Source of the DNA: JAGPCK01 sp964535575
Lineage (GTDB): Bacteria; Bacteroidota; Bacteroidia; UKL13-3
Reading direction: 5' to 3'
Assembly: GCA_964535575.1 (NCBI GenBank)
Contig: CAZHTC010000001.1
Coordinates: 248,001-312,000, forward strand
Length of the DNA: 64,000 bases
The notes under the pieces are model-generated. The model saw only the letters and a list, made by a program, of their open reading frames with translations. It was not told the DNA's origin and did not search any database. Below are positions 50,703 through 58,914 of this stretch, one piece after another. Numbering within the stretch: the stretch's first letter is position 1; every line of letters begins with the position of its first letter. The position numbers and the translations under genes were made by a program.

Positions 50703-50714
50703 ATCATATTTTAT

Positions 50715-50891
50715 TTATGAATTAGACTCCTCCTTGGATTCGAGTTCCGATTTTAGATCATCAAACAATATACGAACCGAGGGTGTATAATCATCATCCA
50801 TCTGCCCCGATTTCACAGTCCAGATGAAAGCACCAAGGGCTCCCAACGCCAGAAACAGGCTACACCCGATTAATACATACATCACACTCAT
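50715..50891 (-). CDS. ccoS: cbb3 oxidase maturation protein CcoS
   Basis: This is a short frame of 58 residues: MSVMYVLIGCSLFLALGALG, then AFIWTVKSGQMDDDYTPSVR and an acidic tail. The single helix followed by W-x-V-x-SGQ-x-DD is the CcoS signature. The ATG overlaps the ccoI stop (ATGA). CcoS is required for haem b and copper insertion into CcoN. Gene order ccoI-ccoS supports the call. Confidence 0.93.
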   Translation of the reverse strand: MSVMYVLIGCSLFLALGALGAFIWTVKSGQMDDDYTPSVRILFDDLKSELESKEESNS

Positions 50892-53311
50892 TTTAATCCT
50901 CCTTTTCGTGCAAAAACTGTTGTTGCAACAGTAGTAAATCCAATAACAGTAACGGAACTCAAGGGCATAAGAATGGCTGCGATAAGCGGTGAGAGTGTGC
51001 CCTGAACTGCAAAACTTAATCCCACCACATTATATAATAACGAAATAACAAAACTTCCGTGAATTACCCTCAACGTATTTTTACACAATTTGATAAAGGC
51101 AGGTAATTTCTCAAACATAGATGCATCCATGATCACGTCAGATGCCGGGGAGAAATGGGCAGTATTTTCGGTAACTGAAATTCCTACGTTACCCGCTTTA
51201 AGGGCTCCTGCATCATTTAATCCATCTCCCAGCATAAGTACCAGTTTCCCCTCATCTTGCAACCGTTCAATAAACTGAAGTTTATCCAATGGCGATTGCC
51301 GGAAGAAAAGTTTATCCGAATCACCGAAATAACCCGCAAGCCTACTGCGTTCACTTTCATTATCGCCAGATAAAAGGTAGAGATCGTACTCTGAATCAAA
51401 TGAAGTAAGTACTTTCTTTAATCCGTTACGGTAGCTATGCTTAATCTGAAAATAGCCGGGCACCTTCCCGTTAATTTGAACATACACCCGTGTGGCCAGC
51501 ACATCCGGGTTTTCCCCAGAAAAACCCATCGGCTCCCGAGCAGGAAAAATAAAGGCATAAGACCCGACTTTTATGTTATTTCCCGCCACAGTGCCTTCAA
51601 TCCCTCTTCCGTTAAACTCCGAAAAGTTTAGCACAGTAATCAGGGGCTGTTCACCCAAATAATTTTTAATCTTTTTACTTAGTGGATGGACCGAATGGCG
51701 AACCAAAGAGGCAATCCAGGTTTTCTCTTCATCATATAAAACCTCTCCCAGATAAGATATAGTAGATTCTGCAGGTTGAGTAATTGTTCCGGTTTTATCA
51801 AAAACCATGGTATCAATTCCGGCTATTTGCTCCACCACCTCCGGAGACTTAAGATAAAACCTGTACTTCCCTAAAATTCGCATGGCCGTTCCTAATGCAA
51901 ACGGACTTGACAGAGCCAAGGCACACGGACACGCAATAATTAACACGGCAGTGAACGCATTTAATGCCAGAGACGGATTTACTATCAGCCACCAGGCTGC
52001 CGAACCAAAAGCCCCTGCTAACAATCCGAAAGTAAAATATCGGCTTACTACCTGCTGAAAACTCTGAATTCGGCTATCATTTTCTTTGGTGAACTGCTCA
52101 TTATTCCACAGTTGAGTGAGGTAACTTTGTGAAACCTTTTTCACTACCTCTAGTTCAATGGTACTACCCAATTGCTTTCCTCCGGCATATATCAGTTCTC
52201 CCGGTACTTTTGGCATAGGGCTGGTTTCGCCTGTAACAAAACTAAAATCAATATTGGCTTCTCCCCGCATCAAAATGGAATCGGCAGGAATAAGTTCGTT
52301 GTTTTTAATAACAATTCTGTCTCCAATATTCAGGTTCGTAACCGGAACCGACTCTTCCTTTCCTTCTTTAACTGCTGTAACAGCCACCGGAAAATACGAT
52401 TTATAATCGCGTTCGAATGATAGGGTATCAAATGTTTTTTGCTGAAACCATCTTCCGATTAATAAAAAAAACACTAATCCTGCATGCGTATCAAAATACC
52501 CGATTCCGGTATGTGAAATAACCTCATAAGTACTCCTTACAAACAACACAAAAATTCCAAGTGCCAGCGGTACATCAATGCCTATATGTCGCTTTCGCAA
52601 ACCTTTAAATGCAGCCGTAAAATAATCGCGGGCGCTGTACAAAAAAACAGGAATTGATAACCCTAAATTAAGATAACCAAAAAAACGCGAAAAGGTTCCG
52701 CGTGTGAAGGAATCTAATCCGAAGTACTCCGGAAAACTAATGAGCATGATATTCCCGAAGCAAAAGGCAGCCACTCCAATCCTGTAGATTAGTTTTCTGT
52801 CGGTGGATTTTTTTACTTCGGTTTCAATATCGTTGAGATTAATAGCAGGCTCATACCCTATGGAAGCCAGCAGCTCCACAATTTTTCTAAGCGAGGAGGA
52901 ATCATTTTTAAACGTAACGGTAACATGTTTCTTAAGAAAATTCACTCTTGAGTTCACCACAGCCTCATCGAGTTTATACAAATGCTCCAGCAGCCATATG
53001 CAGGAACTGCAGTGCATAATCGGTATAAAAAAAGTTACCTTGGTTATTTGTTCGTTTCTGAAATCAATGAGTTTTTGTTGCACCTGTTGGTCATCGAGGT
53101 AATTGAATTTACCCGCAAGCAACGGGACTTTCATTCCGGGACTATTTTCAATCAGATAATAATCACATAAATTATTTGAAGAAAGAATCTGGTACACCCT
53201 ACTGCATCCATCACAGCAAAACTCATGCATATCAAATACCACAGGCTCAACCTTGGCTTTATCCCCGCAATGATAACAGGTAATTTCTTTCCCTTCCAGG
53301 CCTATTTTCAT
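50888..53311 (-). CDS. ccoI: Copper-transporting P-type ATPase CcoI/FixI
   Basis: The 807-residue protein has an N-terminal Cys-rich metal-binding part (CYHCGDKAKVE; EFCCDGCSRVYQIL) and a heavy-metal-associated domain with CxxC in PIMHCSSCIWLLEHLYKLD. Eight membrane segments include the CPC motif in IIACPCALALSSPFALG. The phosphorylation loop is MVFDKTGTITQ and the hinge MLGDGLNDAGAL. All are typical of FixI-type Cu+ exporters that feed the cbb3 oxidase. It follows the universal stress protein gene by 7 bases and overlaps ccoS by 4. Expression probably follows the FNR-type site upstream of usp. Confidence 0.96.
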   Translation of the reverse strand: MKIGLEGKEITCYHCGDKAKVEPVVFDMHEFCCDGCSRVYQILSSNNLCDYYLIENSPGMKVPLLAGKFNYLDDQQVQQKLIDFRNEQITKVTFFIPIMHCSSCIWLLEHLYKLDEAVVNSRVNFLKKHVTVTFKNDSSSLRKIVELLASIGYEPAINLNDIETEVKKSTDRKLIYRIGVAAFCFGNIMLISFPEYFGLDSFTRGTFSRFFGYLNLGLSIPVFLYSARDYFTAAFKGLRKRHIGIDVPLALGIFVLFVRSTYEVISHTGIGYFDTHAGLVFFLLIGRWFQQKTFDTLSFERDYKSYFPVAVTAVKEGKEESVPVTNLNIGDRIVIKNNELIPADSILMRGEANIDFSFVTGETSPMPKVPGELIYAGGKQLGSTIELEVVKKVSQSYLTQLWNNEQFTKENDSRIQSFQQVVSRYFTFGLLAGAFGSAAWWLIVNPSLALNAFTAVLIIACPCALALSSPFALGTAMRILGKYRFYLKSPEVVEQIAGIDTMVFDKTGTITQPAESTISYLGEVLYDEEKTWIASLVRHSVHPLSKKIKNYLGEQPLITVLNFSEFNGRGIEGTVAGNNIKVGSYAFIFPAREPMGFSGENPDVLATRVYVQINGKVPGYFQIKHSYRNGLKKVLTSFDSEYDLYLLSGDNESERSRLAGYFGDSDKLFFRQSPLDKLQFIERLQDEGKLVLMLGDGLNDAGALKAGNVGISVTENTAHFSPASDVIMDASMFEKLPAFIKLCKNTLRVIHGSFVISLLYNVVGLSFAVQGTLSPLIAAILMPLSSVTVIGFTTVATTVFARKGGLK

Positions 53312-53318
53312 CCGAAAA

Positions 53319-54158
53319 TTAATACATAAACACAGAGCGATTGCCCTGCAAAAAGAATGAATGAATCCGGTTAAAAATCATATCTTCTATAATTTCATTT
53401 CTGTTTACCCCTGTTACCAGTAAAAACTCATCCATATCGGCCAGAGTTTTTAACATTTCGCTGTAATAACTCTCGGGGAAAATACGGTAAACCGAGAAAA
53501 ATGGTTGATGAATTTTAAGGTAATCACACAGATTTTTTTCCGTTTCGATGGTTTGCTCATTCACCACCGTAAACAAGGTAACCCTGTTTGTTTTTAACTG
53601 ATCTGATATGAGGTAAACAAAAAGTTTAATTGCTTCGAAACTTTTTTCACTGCCATCAAAAAGCAGTACGATGTTTTTAAAGGTTATCGATTCATTCGGA
53701 ATTACCAGTACCGGACATTTTGCTGTATGCAACATTGCCTCAAGTAAATCACAACTAGACTGATCGTTGGCATTGCGAAGCAAGATATTCTTACCAATTA
53801 CCAAAAGATCGGAATACAGACTGTCCTTTATAAAACCTTTTTCAAAACTATCTTCGTTTAGATAAATCCGGGTTTTAATATTCAACTCTTCGCATTTATT
53901 CACAAAACGCTTAATAAACTCGTTGCTGTTATCTATTTCGGTATGCAGTATCTTATCCAGAATTTCGGCATACGAATAATAAGAATTCAAAACACTACCC
54001 GGTAATTCAAACAGATTGTCGAGGTTTTTATTTCGCAACCCGTTTACAAACGTTGCGTTAAAACTGCTGTCACGGTTATCAAATAACCTTACGGAAAGAT
54101 CCAGCAACTTTTCTGAATCCTGTGTTCCGTCCATTAGAATTAGCATGTTTCTTACCAC
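53319..54158 (-). CDS. Tandem universal stress protein (UspA family)
   Basis: The protein has 279 residues. The first Usp domain (about 1-150) has MLILMDGTQDSEKLLDLSVR and LLVIGKNILLR. The second (about 155-279) has IVLLFDGSEKSFEAIKLFVY and ends weaker, without the full glycine-rich ATP loop. The start is GTG 54158; ATG 54146 (MLILMDG) is an alternative closer to the domain edge. It is first in the unit usp-ccoI-ccoS, under a -7 box and an FNR-type site. Usp genes near cbb3 oxidases are often oxygen-regulated; a direct role in oxidase assembly is not established. Confidence 0.9.
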   Translation of the reverse strand: MVRNMLILMDGTQDSEKLLDLSVRLFDNRDSSFNATFVNGLRNKNLDNLFELPGSVLNSYYSYAEILDKILHTEIDNSNEFIKRFVNKCEELNIKTRIYLNEDSFEKGFIKDSLYSDLLVIGKNILLRNANDQSSCDLLEAMLHTAKCPVLVIPNESITFKNIVLLFDGSEKSFEAIKLFVYLISDQLKTNRVTLFTVVNEQTIETEKNLCDYLKIHQPFFSVYRIFPESYYSEMLKTLADMDEFLLVTGVNRNEIIEDMIFNRIHSFFLQGNRSVFMY

Positions 54159-54184
54159 GGTGTTTGAGATTAAAATTATTAATT

Positions 54185-54192
54185 CAAAAATA
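54185..54192 (-). promoter_or_regulatory. -7 box of the usp-ccoI-ccoS promoter
   Basis: The minus strand reads TATTTTTG, an exact TAnnTTTG match, 26 bases before the GTG start. No -33 element is seen. Confidence 0.55.
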
Positions 54193-54236
54193 CGGTGGCG
54201 ATATACCCTAAAACATGACGCTACTCAGGGTCAAAT

Positions 54237-54250
54237 ATGATTTTTATCAC
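54237..54250. promoter_or_regulatory. FNR/CRP-type operator upstream of usp-ccoI
   Basis: ATGAT-TTTT-ATCAC has a TGAT/ATCA core with 4-base spacer. Its centre is about 58 bases upstream of the end of the -7 box, almost the same spacing as at ccoNOQP. It lies just beyond the stop of the FNR-like gene. Confidence 0.55.
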
Positions 54251-54253
54251 CTG

Positions 54254-54961
54254 CTAAACGGAGGCGTGTGAAATTTTTTCGAGGCTGGTTTTATTGAGAA
54301 TTCTTATCTTTTTCCCTTCGAGTTCTATCAGTTTATCCGACTTGAACTCAGACAGCAAACGAATGACCGTTTCGGTTGCGGTGCCAACAATATTGGCAAT
54401 ATCTTCACGAGGCAGGGTAATTGGAATTACTTCATCAGCCTGCTCATCCGTTTTAAAGGTTGCTTGTAAGAATAGAAGGGTTTCAGCCAATCGCTCGCGT
54501 ACACTTTTTTGAGCTAAACTTTGTATACGTTCTTCAACTACCCCAAGGTCGTGGCATAGTGCTTTAAGAAGTTGCTTACTCACCTGCGGGTTTTCGTCAA
54601 GCACTTCCAAAAATACTTTTTTGGGTATAAAACACGCGATGGTATCCTCTACACAAATAGCAGTAGCCACCAATGGTTCGTCTGCTATCAAGGCCCGGTA
54701 ACCCAAAAAATCACTGGCCTGTGCAAAACGAAGAATTTGCTCTTTCCCGTCATGATTGGTGCGCACTAGTTTAACTACCCCATGACTAATACAGTGTATA
54801 CCCAAAGGAATATTCCCTTCGTAAAATATATTCTGACCCTTCTTAAAATGGCTGCACGATTTGGCCATAGTTATTTTCTCCGCCTGTTCAGGCGAACAAT
54901 CCTTCATGAAGGAAATTGATTTAGAGTCGCAATGCTGGCAATCCAAGTGAATTTTTTGCAT
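54254..54961 (-). CDS. Crp/Fnr-family regulator with FNR-like cysteines
   Basis: The protein has 235 residues. An N-terminal Cys group at C8, C11 and C22 precedes the cyclic-nucleotide-binding-type barrel (about 35-145). C110 in CVEDTIACFIPKKVF aligns with Cys122 of E. coli FNR. Together they could hold a [4Fe-4S] oxygen sensor. The C-terminal HTH reads LPREDIANIVGTATETVIRL; E197 and R201 match the FNR recognition helix, while the Ser between them is Ile here. It sits upstream of usp-ccoI and the whole cbb3 locus, which carry FNR-type sites. A TATATTTG -7 box lies upstream at 55025-55032. Confidence 0.93.
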   Translation of the reverse strand: MQKIHLDCQHCDSKSISFMKDCSPEQAEKITMAKSCSHFKKGQNIFYEGNIPLGIHCISHGVVKLVRTNHDGKEQILRFAQASDFLGYRALIADEPLVATAICVEDTIACFIPKKVFLEVLDENPQVSKQLLKALCHDLGVVEERIQSLAQKSVRERLAETLLFLQATFKTDEQADEVIPITLPREDIANIVGTATETVIRLLSEFKSDKLIELEGKKIRILNKTSLEKISHASV

Positions 54962-55014
54962 AAATTTAGAGCAATATTAATGCGTAATCGGCACTAAATT
55001 TATAAAATCTGTGT

Positions 55015-55032
55015 TTAATTTGCACAAATATA
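55015..55032. promoter_or_regulatory. Face-to-face -7 boxes of the fnr-like and TonB receptor genes
   Basis: On the minus strand 55025-55032 reads TATATTTG, exact for TAnnTTTG, serving the FNR-like gene. On the plus strand 55015-55022 reads TTAATTTG, 7 of 8, serving the receptor gene. They point toward each other with 2 bases between, so both cannot be occupied at once. Confidence 0.4.
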
Positions 55033-55045
55033 TACCTTAACCCCT

Positions 55046-57301
55046 GTGAAACAGATATTCACATTTTTTCTACTCTTGTTAAGCCTTGAAAGTTTAGCAC
55101 AAAATTATCAAATAAAAGGCTGCGTTTCTGATGGGCTTACCGGGGAAAAACTGGCTGGTGTTTCCATTCGTACCGAAACTATTGGAACGGCAACAGATTC
55201 TAAGGGAACTTTTACACTCCAGGTGAACACAACAGAGATTACTCTTTTGTTTAGTTACCTTGGGTACGATTCGCTGCGCAAGGCCCTTCATGCTACAGAC
55301 TTTAGTTCGAACACCGTCAATTTATCGATAGCATTGTTTCCATCATCGCATGAGTTGAAACAAATTGTGGTAAGTGCCGGAAGATTTGAACAGAATGTAA
55401 ATGAGGTAACCCTTTCAATGGAAATACTAAAACCCAAACTTATTGAGTCAACAAATAGTACTAAATTAGATCAGGCCTTAGATCAGTTGCCCGGAGTAAA
55501 TATGGTGAACGGCCAGGTAAACATTCGTGGCGGAAGCGGTTTCAGTTATGGAGCTGGCAGCCGGGTAAGTGTGTTGATTGACGGACTTCCTCTTTTGAGT
55601 GCCGATGCAGGGGATATTAAATGGGATGCCCTGCCGTTAGAAAATATTGAACAGGTTGAAGTTATCAAAGGGGCTTCATCGGCCATGTTTGGCTCAGGAG
55701 CATTGGGAGGGGTGATTAATTTAAGAATGGTGGTTCCCGGGAAAAAGCCGGTTACCAAAGTGCGCATTTTTTCCGGAATATATGATGATCCTGAAAAGGC
55801 ATCATACAAATACTGGGGAAAAAGTCCGGTACAATCGGGTGCCAGTGTTTTTCATAGCAGGAAAATAGGACCGTACGAAGGCGGGCTTGGATTTTACTAC
55901 CTGAAAGATGACGGATACCGCCAAGGCGAAAATACAGAGATCGCAAGAATTACATTGAATAATACCTGGAGAAACCAAAAGGTGAAAGGCTTGAATTACG
56001 GGATAAACATGAACGGAATTTTTACAGCGGGTGGTAATTTTTTATTTTGGAAAAGTGCCAATTCCCCCTTTATTCCAGCTGACAAAACTCTAAGCCGTAT
56101 TCAAAATAATAAATTCAATATTGACCCTTTTATTCAGTATACCACCAAAGGAGGATACAAGCACGCATTTCGCAACCGCTATTTTTTAACCGATAATCAG
56201 AATAATACCAATCAGGGATCTAAAGCCCATTTGTGGTACAGCGAATACCAGTTTCAGAAAATGATGCAACCTGCAGCCAACATTCAACTCATATTTACCG
56301 CAGGAATAAGTGCCACGTTTAATACAGTAAAAAGCGACAGTTTTTACGGCCATCACAAAGGATATAACAATGCGCTTTATGCCCAGATGGATCAAAAATT
56401 AGGACGTGTTTCCCTTTCTTTTGGCGCACGTATGGAACGCAACCAAGTAGATACTATTAAAACAGAATATTACCCCGTATTCAGAGGAGGAGTAAATATT
56501 CAGACCGGAAAAGCCACTTACTTGCGTTTTTCATTGGGACAAGGGTATCGGTTTGCATCGGTTGCCGAACGTTTTGCGGCCACCACTGCAGGCTCGCTCA
56601 AAATATTTCCGAATCCCGGAGTGAAACCCGAAACCGGATGGAGCAGTGAAATTGGATTGAGGCAGGGATTTAAAATTCAAAACTGGAAAGGCTACTTAGA
56701 TCTGGCTGCCTTTTGGACAGAATATTATAATATGATTGAATTTACATTTGGACTGTACCTTCCTCCCGTTTACGACCCGAATAATACTGCGCAATACCTT
56801 GGATTCTCGGCCATGAATATTACTAATGCTCGAATTAACGGATTTGAATGGAGCGGTGCAGCCGAAGGCCGGCTTTTCAATTTGCCTTTGCGGGTATTGG
56901 CCGGATACACTTTTATTGACCCGACAAATAAAGATTATGTGAAACAGCCTGCTGATACCATAGGGAACGAAGACAAACTAAAATACCGGTTTCATCACAC
57001 TATAAAACTGAACGCAGACCTTAGTATTCGAAAAATAGATATTGGATGCACGTGGCGTTACAACAGCTACATGATGAATATTGACCCGACATTAGGTGTT
57101 CTGATTGACGGAGTGGAACAATATCGTAAAGACCATCACTCAGGATATGGAATTTTAGACATGCGTGTGGCTTATAATGCCGGCTCTCATCATAAACTTG
57201 CCTTTATTGTAAAAAACGTTCTTAACAAAGAATATATGTATTTCCCAGGAAATATGGGAGCTCCCCGCATGTGGAATTTACAGTACAGTCTTTCCTTTTA
57301 A
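55046..57301 (+). CDS. TonB-dependent outer-membrane receptor with carboxypeptidase-like N-domain
   Basis: The 751-residue protein starts at GTG 55046 and has signal MKQIFTFFLLLLSLESLAQN. Residues about 22-105 form a CarboxypepD_reg-like domain (GCVSDGLTGEKLAGVSIRTE, LLFSYLGYDSLRKAL). The plug follows (LDQALDQLPGVNMVNGQVNI, IEQVEVIKGASSAMFGSGAL), then a 22-strand type barrel ending MWNLQYSLSF with a terminal Phe. No TonB box is readable with certainty. The substrate is unknown; placement next to the FNR-like gene and copper/haem oxidase locus hints at metal or haem uptake but gives no proof. No SusD-like partner is present. Confidence 0.95.
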   Translation: MKQIFTFFLLLLSLESLAQNYQIKGCVSDGLTGEKLAGVSIRTETIGTATDSKGTFTLQVNTTEITLLFSYLGYDSLRKALHATDFSSNTVNLSIALFPSSHELKQIVVSAGRFEQNVNEVTLSMEILKPKLIESTNSTKLDQALDQLPGVNMVNGQVNIRGGSGFSYGAGSRVSVLIDGLPLLSADAGDIKWDALPLENIEQVEVIKGASSAMFGSGALGGVINLRMVVPGKKPVTKVRIFSGIYDDPEKASYKYWGKSPVQSGASVFHSRKIGPYEGGLGFYYLKDDGYRQGENTEIARITLNNTWRNQKVKGLNYGINMNGIFTAGGNFLFWKSANSPFIPADKTLSRIQNNKFNIDPFIQYTTKGGYKHAFRNRYFLTDNQNNTNQGSKAHLWYSEYQFQKMMQPAANIQLIFTAGISATFNTVKSDSFYGHHKGYNNALYAQMDQKLGRVSLSFGARMERNQVDTIKTEYYPVFRGGVNIQTGKATYLRFSLGQGYRFASVAERFAATTAGSLKIFPNPGVKPETGWSSEIGLRQGFKIQNWKGYLDLAAFWTEYYNMIEFTFGLYLPPVYDPNNTAQYLGFSAMNITNARINGFEWSGAAEGRLFNLPLRVLAGYTFIDPTNKDYVKQPADTIGNEDKLKYRFHHTIKLNADLSIRKIDIGCTWRYNSYMMNIDPTLGVLIDGVEQYRKDHHSGYGILDMRVAYNAGSHHKLAFIVKNVLNKEYMYFPGNMGAPRMWNLQYSLSF

Positions 57302-57335
57302 CGTACCAAACTTCACGCATACAAGGTTTTGCTTT

Positions 57336-57343
57336 TACTTTTG
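57336..57343 (+). promoter_or_regulatory. -7 promoter box for the small lipoprotein
   Basis: TACTTTTG matches TAnnTTTG exactly, 42 bases before the ATG at 57386. Confidence 0.4.
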
Positions 57344-57385
57344 GAACGGTTTTGGATTTAACCCCAATAATAAATCCTGAGTTCT

Positions 57386-57907
57386 ATGAAAAAAATAATA
57401 ATGATGACGGTATTGGTGCTAATCCTAACATCGTGTGCCCGTAAAGTAAAACTTACCGGAGAATTAAAGGCCAAACTGGATGAACAGCGGGTAAACTACC
57501 ATAACGTTCAGTTCTACAGCAAAGGAACTTTTACCCTTAGGCAAAAAAATTCATATGAAGCCATGGTAGCAAGTAATGGTAAATTAAGAATGAAAAAGAG
57601 AAAGGAATCGGAAAGAATGAAATTTAAAACCGGCACTAAAGCAGCTTGTGATACTATTGTTGGCGAAACCCTTTATATGCGCTTTGAAAAAGGTGACGGG
57701 AAATTACTCCCTTTTCGTATCAATGAGCAGAACTTATTTGAACTTGTGCCCGACAGGTCTGATACCAGCGGAAACTACGTTTTATATTGTGGGAAGGAAT
57801 ACCGAATTTTGAACTTCAATAACATTACCCTTCAGGCTAAGCGTAAAAAAGTTAATGAAGCACACAAACAAATACGAAAAGTAAAAGGCGTTACCGTAAA
57901 AGGTTAA
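57386..57907 (+). CDS. Small lipoprotein of unknown function
   Basis: The 173-residue protein has signal MKKIIMMTVLVLILTSC, lipobox ILTSC. The mature part is basic and mainly beta (VQFYSKGTFTLRQKNSYEA, VGETLYMRFEKGDGKLLPFR), with YVLYCGKEYRILNF and a Lys-rich helical tail (KRKKVNEAHKQIRKVKG). I do not recognise a family. It has its own promoter box and its stop overlaps the stop of the Wzz-like gene on the other strand by 4 bases. Confidence 0.85.
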   Translation: MKKIIMMTVLVLILTSCARKVKLTGELKAKLDEQRVNYHNVQFYSKGTFTLRQKNSYEAMVASNGKLRMKKRKESERMKFKTGTKAACDTIVGETLYMRFEKGDGKLLPFRINEQNLFELVPDRSDTSGNYVLYCGKEYRILNFNNITLQAKRKKVNEAHKQIRKVKGVTVKG

Positions 57908-58761
57908 ACATTTTTCTTCTCCTGATGATTGTGCCAGCCAACCAGAATAAAAACCATAAGAGAAGAGGCAACTGCCAGATAAGAAAATTTGGGCCAATCC
58001 GGTTTTGACGAAACAATACAAGGGCTTGTCAATTCAAAACTGTTGATATATTCCTGCTGCCAGTTAAGAGACAATTGCTGCTGGTACAAAGCCAGACCTG
58101 CATCATATAATTTCACAGGATCTAATGGCTCACCATATACAAAACCTCCGGCATTACGTGGAATCATACTTTGAGCCATCAATTTTTTAAGGCTGTCAAT
58201 TTCATTCAGGTCTTCGGTTAGTTTGCTGCGCATGAGATTAATTTGATTTTGCCGCATACCTTTCATCCTTGCATAGTGTTCACTTCTTTCAATAAATCCA
58301 ATTAAACTTTTTTCAATCGTTTCGAAATCTTCTTTTCTCTTGGACTTAATCTGAACAACCACCAGTTTCACGGTATCCATTCTGGAATTCATCCATACCG
58401 GTTTGGCATCAATGTAATTGATAGCTTCGGTGATATCGGAAGGCAAACTGAGCAAAGAACTCAATTGCTCAACATCATCATCTCTTACCAATTGATGAAT
58501 ATCATGTAACTGATTCATGAAAAACAAATCATCACCAGCCATTGGCTTAAAAGTAAATTCAGACCGATACACTGGAGAAATCAGTTTTGTCAGCCCATAA
58601 CTCACCCCAACGGCAATAACCATTGCTACAGCTATTTTTACAGGCTTGTACAAAGCAATTCGTATTGGATAAACCAACTTACCCAATGCTTTCACCAATA
58701 AGCGGTAGAGGCGCCTGACGGCTAATTCCACATCAAATTCATCCTGGTTTGTACTCATCAT
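57904..58761 (-). CDS. Wzz-like polysaccharide co-polymerase protein
   Basis: The 285-residue protein has two membrane helices, at about 43-63 (VKIAVAMVIAVGVSYGLTKL) and about 255-275 (FSYLAVASSLMVFILVGWHN). Between them lies a periplasmic domain with long helices (EDFETIEKSLIGFIERSEHY, LMRSKLTEDLNEIDSLKKL). PVYRSEFTF after TM1 and SKPDWPKFSYLAV before TM2 match the Wzz/chain-length pattern. No kinase domain is fused. It faces away from the polymerase and glycosyltransferase genes and probably sets polymer length or organises export. Confidence 0.85.
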   Translation of the reverse strand: MMSTNQDEFDVELAVRRLYRLLVKALGKLVYPIRIALYKPVKIAVAMVIAVGVSYGLTKLISPVYRSEFTFKPMAGDDLFFMNQLHDIHQLVRDDDVEQLSSLLSLPSDITEAINYIDAKPVWMNSRMDTVKLVVVQIKSKRKEDFETIEKSLIGFIERSEHYARMKGMRQNQINLMRSKLTEDLNEIDSLKKLMAQSMIPRNAGGFVYGEPLDPVKLYDAGLALYQQQLSLNWQQEYINSFELTSPCIVSSKPDWPKFSYLAVASSLMVFILVGWHNHQEKKNV

Positions 58762-58914
58762 CCGGTAGCTACTTTAGTGCTACGAAGCTATTTATTTTCC
58801 TGCCATTTCACAAATCGGGTTTAATTAACCTTTGTCCAAACCCAATTTGATTAACGAAACCGTGATTTTTAACCTGAATAGAATTAAATTGCCCCCGTAA
58901 TCAAGAAGCACCAA

